Shown here: in pieces, positions 25,512 to 34,315 of the stretch | Layout: every line of letters begins with the position of its first letter | Numbering within the stretch: the stretch's first letter is position 1 | Assembly (NCBI GenBank): GCA_041686355.1 | Contig: JAWLDZ010000003.1 | Span: 1 to 64,000, forward strand | From: DSBN01 sp041686355 | GTDB taxonomy: Bacteria; Spirochaetota; Spirochaetia; DSM-16054; Sediminispirochaetaceae | Direction: 5' to 3' | Length of the DNA: 64,000 nucleotides | Position numbers and translations under genes: made by a program | The notes under the pieces: model-generated | What the model was told of the DNA's origin: nothing | Databases searched by the model: none | What the model saw: only the letters and a program-made list of their open reading frames with translations

Positions 25512-27383
25512 ATGTCTAAAGCTACTAGAAGATTCGGAATAGTTATAATCGTGTTTACAGTATTTGTGCTTTTGCTGGTTGCTCAGTATTTTAAGGTAAT
25601 GGTATTAGAACCGGATGAAGCCGCACCAGAACGAAGCGTGCAGCCTGCCTCTGAACGTGGTCCGATTCTGGATAGAAACGGTCGTATCTTAGCCATGCAA
25701 ACCCGGCTCTTCTCCGTTACTGCCTGGGTTCCAAATATAGAAGATCCTGCGTATACTGCAGAAACTTTGGCCCCTCTGCTTAAACTTGACACTGAAATGC
25801 TTGAGCGGCGTATTGAGCAGAGTCGCGGCTTTTTGTACATCAAACGTAAAGTTTCGCCAAGCACCCGTGAAAAAGTACGCAGGCTGATTGCCGCCCGCAA
25901 ACTGCCCGGAATTTCCTTGGAACCCGAGTACGGCCGCAACTATCCTGAACAAGATTTGGCCGCGCATGTACTAGGTTTTGTAGGTACCGATAATGTCGGA
26001 CTGGATGGTATTGAGCTTACCTACAATGATATTCTGTCCCCACCGGCCGATACCCAGGACAGCGCACCGGTAAAATACGGCAACCAACTGTTTCTTACCC
26101 TAGACCTCAATATTCAGTATATGGCTGAAGAAGTTGCCCAGAAAACTTACGAAGAATACGATGCAAACTCAGTGATGGTCTTAGTGATGGATGCCCATAA
26201 CGGAGAGATTTTGGGCTGGGCAAACTCACCCGATTTCGATCCGAATACCTTTAACCGAACAGATATTTTTGCGAAAAACAACCGCCCCATCACCTATGCC
26301 TATGAACCGGGCTCGGTATTTAAGATCTACTCAATTGCCTCACTCCTAGAGCTCGGAGCATTGGCACCGGATACAGAGTTCTACTGTAACGGCTATTACG
26401 AACGGGAATTTGAAAATTCCGAGACGGTGCACATTAACTGTCTGGGGACCCACGGAACGGTAAACGCGCAGAAAATTCTGCAGTACTCATGCAACGCCGG
26501 TGCTGCCTATGCATCAGATTTGGTGAGTAAAAATGATTTTCACCAGCAAATCACCGAGTTCGGTTTTGGTAGTAAAACCCATTTGCCCTTCCCAGGTGAA
26601 ACAGGGGGAATATTCAAAGAACCTGAAAGGTGGTCCGGTCGTACCAAGCCTACCGTTGCGATTGGTCAGGAGATATCCGTTACAGCGGTTCAAATGCTCA
26701 CCGCCGCTACCGCTTTCACCAACCAGGGGATGCTATTACAGCCGCATATTGTAAAAAAAATCGTGTCCCCCGACGGGAAAATCATACAGGAAAACAAACG
26801 TGAACCTATCCGTCAGGTTATACAACCGGAGGTTGCTGAAGCTTCTCTATTGATGATGGAAACTGTCACTGCCGATGAAGGAACCGCACGCCGGGCACGA
26901 ATCGATGGAATCCGGATGTCCGCCAAAACCGGTACTGCCCAAAAAATAGATCCTGTCACCGGTAACTATTCTGAGAACTCTTTTGTTGCCTCCTGTCTGG
27001 CAATATACCCTACCGACGATCCTGAATTGATCACCTATATCGTAATCGACACTCCCCAAGGAGATGAATTCTACGGGGGGAGGATTGCCGCTCCAATGAT
27101 CAGGGAGCTGGGTCTAAAGCTCATCCCCTATATGGGAATACCTACCAAAAATGAGGAAATCATCCGCCATACAGGGGTAGTTAAACTTAAGCAGCAGCCC
27201 CAGATTGAAATAGGAAATAGTCTACCCGACCTACGGGGAATATCAAAGCGCCGGCTGCTGCCATTGCTCTCCCACGAAAATATTGATGTAGTTTTTCGTG
27301 GTGAAGGATGGGTCAAGACTCAGAACCCTCCACCGGGTACGCCGGTTACTGAAAATATGCAGTTGATTTTGGAGTTCGAATGA
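25512..27383 (+). CDS. Class B penicillin-binding protein with C-terminal PASTA domain
   Basis: A peptidoglycan DD-transpeptidase of 623 residues. It has a short cytoplasmic start, one transmembrane helix (about 9-28), a dimerisation/pedestal region (about 45-190) and a transpeptidase domain with Ser268-x-x-Lys271 (GSVFK), Ser326-Cys-Asn328 and Lys472-Thr-Gly. The last about 60 residues (LPDLRGISKRRLLPLLSHEN ... QNPPPGTPV) form one PASTA domain, as in SpoVD or some FtsI proteins. It may be the division enzyme FtsI or a second class B PBP; no other division gene is in view, so I leave the symbol blank. Its stop overlaps the next gene (ATGA). Confidence 0.9.
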   Translation: MSKATRRFGIVIIVFTVFVLLLVAQYFKVMVLEPDEAAPERSVQPASERGPILDRNGRILAMQTRLFSVTAWVPNIEDPAYTAETLAPLLKLDTEMLERRIEQSRGFLYIKRKVSPSTREKVRRLIAARKLPGISLEPEYGRNYPEQDLAAHVLGFVGTDNVGLDGIELTYNDILSPPADTQDSAPVKYGNQLFLTLDLNIQYMAEEVAQKTYEEYDANSVMVLVMDAHNGEILGWANSPDFDPNTFNRTDIFAKNNRPITYAYEPGSVFKIYSIASLLELGALAPDTEFYCNGYYEREFENSETVHINCLGTHGTVNAQKILQYSCNAGAAYASDLVSKNDFHQQITEFGFGSKTHLPFPGETGGIFKEPERWSGRTKPTVAIGQEISVTAVQMLTAATAFTNQGMLLQPHIVKKIVSPDGKIIQENKREPIRQVIQPEVAEASLLMMETVTADEGTARRARIDGIRMSAKTGTAQKIDPVTGNYSENSFVASCLAIYPTDDPELITYIVIDTPQGDEFYGGRIAAPMIRELGLKLIPYMGIPTKNEEIIRHTGVVKLKQQPQIEIGNSLPDLRGISKRRLLPLLSHENIDVVFRGEGWVKTQNPPPGTPVTENMQLILEFE

Positions 27384-29203
27384 ATTTTTTTGAGCAGAAC
27401 CGCAGGCATCTGATACAGCTGTTTCCCAAACTAGGGACGGAAGTTTTTGACCGATTCCACCCTTCGGAAAACTTATCGATAGGCACATCAGCACAGCACG
27501 CAGCTACTGCACAACTTGAAGGCCGGTATATCCATTCAAAGCATAATCCATACAGAGAAGCGGCACGTCTGCTTGATAACAACAGCGAGTCTCTCTCAAG
27601 GGCATGCATTTTCTTTGGTTTTGGTCTTGGGTATCAAATTGAGGAGTTTTTCCGCAGGTTCCCCCAGGGTGAAGCAATTATCGTTGAGCAGAGTCCCGAA
27701 CTCTTTCTGAAAGCCCTCACAGCTCGTGACTTTACTTCCCTCTTCAACGAAAAGACATCTCTGCTCATTGGACTAGAAACTGCTGATTTGAAAGCAGCTC
27801 TTTCGCCACTGATCAGCAGAAACCATACAGTTATTCCTCTGCAGCCCATTACACAGACCGCTCCTGAGTATTATTCCCTTGCTCACAGCATCGTTGAAGC
27901 CGAACGATCGCGAAAGAGAGTAAACAGTACTACTGTGGAGCGCTTCGGGCGCCGATGGATCCGTAATCTCGCTCAAAACCTGAACACAATGGCTATAGCC
28001 GGAAATCTGAACCAGCTTCGGGATCTCTTTCAAGGAGTACCGGCTCTGGTTATTGCGGCCGGGCCGACTCTGGATGCGGTGCTCTCTGATTTAAAGCAGC
28101 TGCAGCAGCGGATGGTTTTAATCGCTACAGACACCTCTCTGCGAGCCCTTTTGCGCAATGGAGTTACTCCCGACTTTACCCTTGTAGTCGACCCACAGTA
28201 CTGGAACACCCGCCATCTTGATGGACTTGATTTACAAGGAACCATCCTTATTTCAGAATCCGCCACTCATCCTCGGGTTTTCCAGCACTCATACCGAGCC
28301 CTTTTTTTCAGCGGCTCCGTGTTTCCGCTTGGGGGATACCTTGAGCCGGGAGAAGAGGCGCCCCATAAGCTGGGGGCTGGGGGTTCAGTCACCACTACCG
28401 CCTGGGACTTTGCCCGTTATATAGGTGCCGATGGAATATACTTAAGCGGTTTAGATCTGGGGTTTCCGGAAAAACGAACCCACTATCGCGGCAGCTTTTT
28501 CGAACAACTGCTGTTTACTCACTCGAACCGCTTTAGCCCTTATGAGGGACTTATCTTTAACTATCTTCATAGCGGGGATCCCTTTTACCATGAAAACTAT
28601 GGCGGCGGTCTTACCTTAACCGATCGGCGGCTTATTATATATCGACAGTGGTTTGAGGAACAGATAGCAAAGGATTCGGGCAACACTTTTACCCTTTCAC
28701 CAAAGGGAGTAAAAATACCAGGGATACAGGTGGCCACAATAAGCCAGCTGATGAAACTACCACCATCCCGTTCGGCTATTAATCGGCACATAGACCGTAC
28801 GCTACAGCTATATACCGATCAACAGCATAAAGCCCGCGAAAATAAAAAAGAACAGCTGCAGGAGCGAATCAATTCTCTTATCAATGAGCTGCACCGCCTG
28901 AAAACTGTTGCAGAACAGGGCCTGCAGGTACTATCTGAAATTGAAGACTATTCCGACGCTCAACTTAATCAGTCCAAACTCCAAGGAGCCTTGTATACTT
29001 TGGATTCTTTGGATCAAAAGCTGCTGCACTCCGCAAGCCGTCATGTAGTCGGATTTCTGATAAACCCCGTGCTTGAGCAGATCCAGGAGGAGCTGTCATC
29101 CAGCCAAAATCTGCAAGAAAACCTACAAACTTCCCACCAAGTTTATCAACACCTTTTAGATTCTACGAAGTTCCATATAGAGGTATTTAACCGCAGTAAA
29201 TAG
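27380..29203 (+). CDS. Motility accessory factor-like protein (Maf/DUF115, MptE-like domain)
   Basis: A 607-residue protein of the Maf family, implicated in Campylobacter and Aeromonas in flagellin glycosylation with nonulosonic acids. The DUF115 core is visible: PALVIAAGPTLDAVLSDLKQ, IATDTSLRALLRNGVTPDF and GADGIYLSGLDLGFPEKRTH. An N-terminal part (GFGLGYQIEEFFRRFPQGEA) and a C-terminal helical, probably coiled-coil region (about 470-600) flank it. In spirochaetes the substrate is not established, and no sialic-acid-type synthesis gene is nearby. The start overlaps the PBP stop (ATGA), so expression is linked to the cell-wall gene rather than to the flagellar operon. Confidence 0.8.
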   Translation: MNFFEQNRRHLIQLFPKLGTEVFDRFHPSENLSIGTSAQHAATAQLEGRYIHSKHNPYREAARLLDNNSESLSRACIFFGFGLGYQIEEFFRRFPQGEAIIVEQSPELFLKALTARDFTSLFNEKTSLLIGLETADLKAALSPLISRNHTVIPLQPITQTAPEYYSLAHSIVEAERSRKRVNSTTVERFGRRWIRNLAQNLNTMAIAGNLNQLRDLFQGVPALVIAAGPTLDAVLSDLKQLQQRMVLIATDTSLRALLRNGVTPDFTLVVDPQYWNTRHLDGLDLQGTILISESATHPRVFQHSYRALFFSGSVFPLGGYLEPGEEAPHKLGAGGSVTTTAWDFARYIGADGIYLSGLDLGFPEKRTHYRGSFFEQLLFTHSNRFSPYEGLIFNYLHSGDPFYHENYGGGLTLTDRRLIIYRQWFEEQIAKDSGNTFTLSPKGVKIPGIQVATISQLMKLPPSRSAINRHIDRTLQLYTDQQHKARENKKEQLQERINSLINELHRLKTVAEQGLQVLSEIEDYSDAQLNQSKLQGALYTLDSLDQKLLHSASRHVVGFLINPVLEQIQEELSSSQNLQENLQTSHQVYQHLLDSTKFHIEVFNRSK

Positions 29204-29333
29204 AGGTTGTGGAAACATCTCTTTCATAGCTCATACCATACTTTTTTTAAAAAAATTATTAAAGAATGCCTCCCTGTAACCGAAATAATAAATAGGGGCA
29301 TTAACTAGAATAATAGCCTTTTAATTTAATTTA

Positions 29334-29378
29334 ACGGTATGCTTTGTGAAACGTCCAGAAGCATACCGTTTTTTTTTT
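29334..29378 (+). terminator. Rho-independent terminator
   Basis: ACGGTATGCTT (29334-29344) pairs perfectly with AAGCATACCGT (29359-29369) across a 14-base loop and is followed by a run of about nine T. It lies 130 bases after the Maf-like stop. The 29204-29333 stretch before it is AT-rich and holds another possible hairpin (AATGCC at 29265-29270 with AGGGGCATT at 29294-29302) but no gene. Confidence 0.85.
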
Positions 29379-29418
29379 GCCCAAAAACCAAACGCTGCAT
29401 AGGTAAGATTCGCAAGTG

Positions 29419-31356
29419 CTAAAAAGGGCCGGTTACAGCGATAGAGGGACTCAAATAATAGAGTTCTGATTCCGTATTGTACAGACTCATCTTATGCAGA
29501 TGGGGACTGCCCGCAATATACAGAGTAATACTCTCTTCAGCAACTTCTTTGTGAAACAGTATTTCGTCAACTAATACAAGCACTTTATATTTTAGGTAAG
29601 AGATTACAACCCCAAGGCCTTGAGGAGGATATGTATCGGTATAGAAGAGCTGCCCCTCCGGGTTAAAGACCGGAAATTCGTTCCAGAATAATTCTCCATT
29701 TTTCCCGGACGAAAACGTTCCATTTTTTAATTCTATCCGTGAAACCACATGTTTAGCCGGTATTGCCACCAATTTGTTTTCATATCGTATAACCAACAGA
29801 GAGAGTATTGAAAAGCCCGCCGGCAAGGTCATTATAAAACTGGTCCCAAGCCCCGGATGAGAAGCAACCTCCAGCTTTCCCCCCTCAAACTCTTGTAATT
29901 TTTGATAGACTAGATCCAGACCATATCCGCGACCGGCACGGGAGTCCGCCTCGGAGAGTGTTGAAAGACCCGGATACACTAAATATGAAAGCAGCTCATC
30001 ACTGTCGGCTTCTATATCAGCTTTGCGGGCCTGCTGCTTCAGCCCTTCCTCATCGATACCAGCACCGTCATCGGCAACTGTTATGCGGATTTTCTCATTT
30101 TCTTTTTCGGCGGCAATGGTGATTCTTCCCATTGAGGCCTTACCCTTCTGTGCTCGTTCTATTGGTTTTTCAATACCGTGACTTACCGCATTACGCACCA
30201 GGTGGACGAGAATTTCAGATATAAGCTCTGCTGCCCGACGATCAAGGGTAATATTGCAGTGTTCAAGATGCAGTTCAACCTCCTTATCCAGGGAACTTGC
30301 CAGGTCACGGACCAGCCGGTAGTGGGGCTGCAGGGCTTCATCAAGCTGAACCAGGCTGATTCTATGGGTAAATGCTTCGAGATCATCAACTAAACGAGTA
30401 AAGAGGGATAGGTGATCGCTTTCTTTGCCGAGTTTTGCAGATAACGCACGCTTCAGGCGATGGGCTCTGATTTTAAGCTCATCCACATATCCGTTGAGCT
30501 CGTCAAGGTCACCTCCGTTTATGTGCACCTGCAGCTCATTTGTAAACTCAAGGCTGCCTGTCTTTTGAACCTGTTCACCCAACACGCTTTTATAGTCCAG
30601 GGGCGAGATGCTAATTTTTTTTATTTGGTCAATATTCACCGCCCGGTATAATTCACTCTCCTGGAGATTGCCCGTACAGAAGAACATAAGCTGTAGAAAA
30701 CACTTCGGGTCCTCATCCTCTGCCGCAGCGCCAAACTGCGGTTCACTGTGAACCACTTGAACCAGCTGTTCGAGGTTACTCAAAATAAGGTAGGCTTTAG
30801 CATAGGGAAGTTCAGCTTGATCAGAAAGCTCAACATACACCCGAAAAAAGCGCTCCTCCCTTTTTCTTGACTCCCGCAGCAGAGATTTTTCAAAGTCGCC
30901 GAGCTTAGGCAGCAAGGGTTCCTGTGAGCCCTTCAGCCCGCTTTCTGAAGCTGGTGCAGCTTTGTGGAGGAGTTCATTCCTGCCAGGATCCTGAGCCGTA
31001 TCCCCGCTTTGCCCCTTGCTCTGCACACGGTACTGTCGCAGCTGGCCCAGCATCTCCTGAACCTTATCAACACTGGAGAAAAAAGCATCAAATTGGCGAC
31101 GGTTCGGTACTTCAGAATGATCCCGAATATTCTGTATAGCGCTTTCTATTTGATGGGCTTCGGCTGCAATTTCCGTCTGATTGAGATAATCAGCCTCAGA
31201 TTTTAATGAGTGGGCATTACGAAACAGCTCATCAATGTAGGTAATATCCCTCGGATTTTGTTCCAGTGCCAGAAGGCTGCGATTGAGCCCTTTAATGAAG
31301 CTCTCACTGTCTCGAAGAAAGGAGTGAAACAGAGAGTTTTGATTGTCTTTTTCCAT
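29419..31356 (-). CDS. CheA-like histidine kinase (Hpt, ATPase and CheW domains)
   Basis: A 645-residue soluble protein with CheA order. An Hpt domain comes first, with phospho-acceptor His49 in FRNAHSLKSEADYL. A P2-like alpha/beta region (about 165-250) follows, then a helical dimerisation part, a HATPase domain with N-box HLVRNAVSHGIE, G1 DDGAGID and G2 GRGYGLDLVYQ, and a CheW domain (about 530-645, LLVIRYENKLVAIP). All ATP-site boxes look intact. No cheW, cheY, cheR or receptor gene is nearby, so the partners are unknown. I chose the ATG at 31356 (AAGGAG 7 nt upstream) over the GTG just before. It ends the long minus-strand run. Confidence 0.85.
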   Translation of the reverse strand: MEKDNQNSLFHSFLRDSESFIKGLNRSLLALEQNPRDITYIDELFRNAHSLKSEADYLNQTEIAAEAHQIESAIQNIRDHSEVPNRRQFDAFFSSVDKVQEMLGQLRQYRVQSKGQSGDTAQDPGRNELLHKAAPASESGLKGSQEPLLPKLGDFEKSLLRESRKREERFFRVYVELSDQAELPYAKAYLILSNLEQLVQVVHSEPQFGAAAEDEDPKCFLQLMFFCTGNLQESELYRAVNIDQIKKISISPLDYKSVLGEQVQKTGSLEFTNELQVHINGGDLDELNGYVDELKIRAHRLKRALSAKLGKESDHLSLFTRLVDDLEAFTHRISLVQLDEALQPHYRLVRDLASSLDKEVELHLEHCNITLDRRAAELISEILVHLVRNAVSHGIEKPIERAQKGKASMGRITIAAEKENEKIRITVADDGAGIDEEGLKQQARKADIEADSDELLSYLVYPGLSTLSEADSRAGRGYGLDLVYQKLQEFEGGKLEVASHPGLGTSFIMTLPAGFSILSLLVIRYENKLVAIPAKHVVSRIELKNGTFSSGKNGELFWNEFPVFNPEGQLFYTDTYPPQGLGVVISYLKYKVLVLVDEILFHKEVAEESITLYIAGSPHLHKMSLYNTESELYYLSPSIAVTGPF

Positions 31357-31369
31357 CACGAGGCTCCTT

Positions 31370-32014
31370 TCAAATTTGTGAAAACAGGGACAGCGATTTG
31401 CTACGTACTTTTCGGTCCAAGGACTGCATTCCTTTGACCAGAATTCCTACAAATACATTCTTAGTACCGCACATTTCGACAGTCTGGAGTATTGCCAGTT
31501 TTACCGCTCGAGAACTACCTTCAAACAGAGCTTCTAGATCTTCAGCGGAGATACTAATCCGCAAGCGGCCGATTGCCTCTACTGCAGCAAGGACCACCGC
31601 CTCGGAGGGGTCCTGTAAAGACTTTCGCAGATACACATAGGCTCCTTTCTGTTGAGAAAAACCCAATCGCTTTGCCGCGAAGGCTCGCATACTCGCCGTT
31701 TTTCCCCTCAGCAAAAGCTGTCCAATCTCGTAAATTGAAGTTTTTGCATCCCCCCCAGAAGACTGTTTTGCCGGCCGCATTGGAGAACTTCGGTACGTGC
31801 GCCGAACAGTTGAATCAAGGTAACTTCGTTTCTCCTCGCGGGCAAGGAGAGATTTATACGCAGCAGCCACTTTTCTAAACTGTTCACCCGTTGCTGGATC
31901 ATTGCTCATATCGGGATGGTACTTTTTTGCCAGCACCCGGTAGGCGGACTTTATTTGACCGGCATCTGCCCCTGCGGGAAGACCTAATGTACGGTAGTAC
32001 CTAAGCTCTTCCAC
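31370..32014 (-). CDS. J-domain protein with C-terminal HEAT-like repeats
   Basis: A 214-residue cochaperone-like protein. The J domain occupies about 1-70 (YYRTLGLPAGADAGQIKSAY, then KKYHPDMS with the HPD triad needed to stimulate Hsp70 ATPase). It lacks the Gly/Phe and zinc regions of DnaJ. From about 105 on come helical pairs like HEAT/PBS repeats (RAFAAKRLGFSQQKGAYVYL, VVLAAVEAIGRLRISISAED, AVKLAILQTVEMCG), usually protein-binding surfaces. It overlaps the upstream Hsp70 gene by 14 bases, so this is a dedicated Hsp70/J pair. The HEAT part may choose the client. Next gene, 13 bases on, is the CheA-like kinase. Confidence 0.8.
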   Translation of the reverse strand: MEELRYYRTLGLPAGADAGQIKSAYRVLAKKYHPDMSNDPATGEQFRKVAAAYKSLLAREEKRSYLDSTVRRTYRSSPMRPAKQSSGGDAKTSIYEIGQLLLRGKTASMRAFAAKRLGFSQQKGAYVYLRKSLQDPSEAVVLAAVEAIGRLRISISAEDLEALFEGSSRAVKLAILQTVEMCGTKNVFVGILVKGMQSLDRKVRSKSLSLFSQI

Positions 32015-33698
32015 ATTGAACCTCCTGCTCCTTTAAGAGTTCGTGGATCTCGGCTAGTACCGCCTCTAAAGCAACCTGGTACTGGCGCAGTACTTCAACC
32101 GGGGAGTCCTCACTAGCCTTACGTGCAGCAGAAAGTATTGTATTTACCTCTTTAATGAAAGCGGACGCGGTGTCCTTTGGAACCATTTCGATCAAAGTAT
32201 CAGTGCGGCGTATCAAATTCTTGAGTTTTTCGAAGTGTTCATCCTCGGATACCGTATTTGAGACATCACTTTCGCGGTCAATCGTTACATTTTTTTCGAT
32301 CCCCGTATCTATATCCCGGGCGACTACCTTTAACAATCCATCAAGATCAATCTTAAACACTACTTCGATCTTCGCCGCACCCCTCTCCATCTTTTTGATT
32401 CCTGAAAGAAGGAAACGACCTAGAGAGACGTTTTCCGCAGCAGAGTAGCTCTCTCCCTGGAGGATATGGACCGCTACACTCTGCTGGCCATCAGCAACTG
32501 TGGTGAACAACTGCTTCCTTTCCGCCGGCAGGGGAGCATTCTTCTCTACTACCGGCAAGAACCTTTCACCTTCAATTTCCACCCCTAAGGGTAAGGGAGT
32601 GACATCTTTCAGAGAATGAAGCCGGCTCCGCTGTACAGTGGAGTTTGTCCTCAGCATGGAGGCGTACACCGCTGTACCCAGGGCCACGACTTCATCGGGG
32701 TTCACCTTAGCCTGGGGACGTACCTGAAGGAGCTCATTCATCAGATGGGAGATTAACGGGATTCTACTGGAACCACCGCTAAAAATGAGAGTATCAATTG
32801 CAACTTTTGAATCGTGAACCGCTTCACGGCTCAGGGCAATAGTCTTTTCAATTAACGGGTAAATGAGCGTGTTGAACTCTGCCCGTTGCACCGTGTAGTG
32901 CAAATGTATCGGTGTACGATTTACATCGATGAAGGGCAGTGCAACTGCGGCATTATCCCTTTCGGATAGTTCAATTTTGGCCCTTTCAACTTGCTCCAGC
33001 AGCTGCTGACGCAAAAAGGTATCCTCAGTCACACTAAAGCCTGCCTGTTGATTGAAGGGTTCAGAGACCTGCTGAAACAGCAGTTTATCAAAGTCAATTC
33101 CACCTAGCTGGTTATTGCCGTTGCTTGCCAGGACTTCAAAATTGCTCCCGTCACTGGTGAGTACGGTTGCATCAAAGGTCCCGCCGCCAATATCATAGAC
33201 CAAAATATTCTTGCGGGTATGTATCTGAGATGCATAAGCCAGGGAAGCAGCGGTGGGCTCATTGATTATGCGATGAACCCTTAACCCAGCTAAACGCCCA
33301 GCTTCCTGGGTAGCCTTCCGCTGAAGTTCATTAAAATATGCGGGTACTGAAATGACAACATCCCGCATTTCCTCCCCCATATATGCTTCACAATCACGTC
33401 GCACTTTTTTAAGTATTTCCGCACTAATCTCCTGGGGTGAAAACGATCGATTCCGCAGCTTTACTTCCGTCTTTTGTCCGATTAAGCGTTTGATGGAGCT
33501 TATTGTACCTTCGGCATTCACCATCGACTGGTTCTTCGCAGCCTCCCCAACCAAAAGCTCCCCCGATTCAGTTAAAGCTACCACCGAGGGCGTCAGTGTT
33601 TTCCCACGATCATTGGGAATTATGCGGGGAGTATCATCATCCATAAATGCAGCGGCGGTATTTGTGGTGCCTAAATCAATTCCAAGTATTCGGCTCAT
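32001..33698 (-). CDS. Hsp70 (DnaK/HscA-like) chaperone, short form
   Basis: A 565-residue Hsp70 with an intact ATPase domain (ILGIDLGTTNTAAAFMDDD, VVISVPAYFNELQRKATQEA, INEPTAASLAYA, ILVYDIGGGTFDATV, FSGGSSRIPLI). A substrate-binding beta domain (about 380-480, VTPLPLGVEIEG, LDGLLKVVARDIDTG) and a helical lid shorter than in DnaK follow; there is no acidic DnaK-type tail. No grpE lies nearby, as with HscA-type Hsp70s that work without it, but there are no iron-sulfur genes either. With the adjoining J-HEAT gene it forms a specialised chaperone pair inside the flagellar run, so it is probably not the housekeeping DnaK. Confidence 0.88.
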   Translation of the reverse strand: MSRILGIDLGTTNTAAAFMDDDTPRIIPNDRGKTLTPSVVALTESGELLVGEAAKNQSMVNAEGTISSIKRLIGQKTEVKLRNRSFSPQEISAEILKKVRRDCEAYMGEEMRDVVISVPAYFNELQRKATQEAGRLAGLRVHRIINEPTAASLAYASQIHTRKNILVYDIGGGTFDATVLTSDGSNFEVLASNGNNQLGGIDFDKLLFQQVSEPFNQQAGFSVTEDTFLRQQLLEQVERAKIELSERDNAAVALPFIDVNRTPIHLHYTVQRAEFNTLIYPLIEKTIALSREAVHDSKVAIDTLIFSGGSSRIPLISHLMNELLQVRPQAKVNPDEVVALGTAVYASMLRTNSTVQRSRLHSLKDVTPLPLGVEIEGERFLPVVEKNAPLPAERKQLFTTVADGQQSVAVHILQGESYSAAENVSLGRFLLSGIKKMERGAAKIEVVFKIDLDGLLKVVARDIDTGIEKNVTIDRESDVSNTVSEDEHFEKLKNLIRRTDTLIEMVPKDTASAFIKEVNTILSAARKASEDSPVEVLRQYQVALEAVLAEIHELLKEQEVQCGRA

Positions 33699-34312
33699 CG
33701 GCGGCCCTCTGTCATTGATATAATCAGCTCCACCTCAGCAACAGTAGAATCAACCCTGGAAGCGATAATATCAAGGGATATCCCTTGTTGATGGAGGTTA
33801 ATAATACGCTCACGCTTTGAGGTCGTTACTCCATTCTGTGCATCCTCACTCTCCGGAACGGAGGTATCGGGCTGTATTTTCTTAGAAACATCCACAGTAT
33901 CCTCGTTGGGAGGGGATACTTCACTGGCCTTCTGAGCCTGCGGAAACGTTGGAGCCTCTGAAGCTGTTGGAGATGCAGGTGCTTTCGGTTTCACTATCTG
34001 TGCAGGACGAATCTGATTATAAGTATCTGTACTCTTGTTCAATTTTTCCGAATGTTTTTGTAGCAGAGAAATCCTATGATCAGCCTCCTGAATCATCTCA
34101 GTCAAAGATTTTAGCTGCTGTTCGATCAGCCCAATATTCCTGTCAGCGGTTTGATTCAGATCTATAACCATACGATCTATCTCGTTTCTTACCTGTTCAG
34201 TAATTACAGTGCTCGACTTTTCCTTGTTAATTCTCTTTACCAGCAGTATATAGACGATCCCTGCTAAAATAATACTGATTCCGGTGCTCACCATGATTGA
34301 AGTAATATACAT
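33695..34312 (-). CDS. Membrane-anchored coiled-coil protein with C-terminal helix-turn-helix-like segment
   Basis: A 205-residue protein I cannot name. It has an N-terminal transmembrane helix (about 8-25, STGISIILAGIVYILLV), a predicted coiled coil (about 35-95, IDRMVIDLNQTADRNIGLIE), a Pro/Ala/Ser-rich linker (about 105-155) and a C-terminal block, ERIINLHQQGISLDIIASRV (about 167-186), like the helix-turn-helix end of DUF6115-type proteins encoded near flagellar genes in other bacteria. The end overlaps the Hsp70 start by four bases (ATGA). Possibly a motility- or envelope-linked adaptor; this is inference. Confidence 0.65.
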   Translation of the reverse strand: MYITSIMVSTGISIILAGIVYILLVKRINKEKSSTVITEQVRNEIDRMVIDLNQTADRNIGLIEQQLKSLTEMIQEADHRISLLQKHSEKLNKSTDTYNQIRPAQIVKPKAPASPTASEAPTFPQAQKASEVSPPNEDTVDVSKKIQPDTSVPESEDAQNGVTTSKRERIINLHQQGISLDIIASRVDSTVAEVELIISMTEGRR

Positions 34313-34315
34313 ATG

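Noticed and set aside
32001..33698. Housekeeping dnaK
   Set aside because: Shorter lid, no acidic tail, no grpE or standard dnaJ beside it; a specialised Hsp70 is more likely, though the genome-wide count is unknown.
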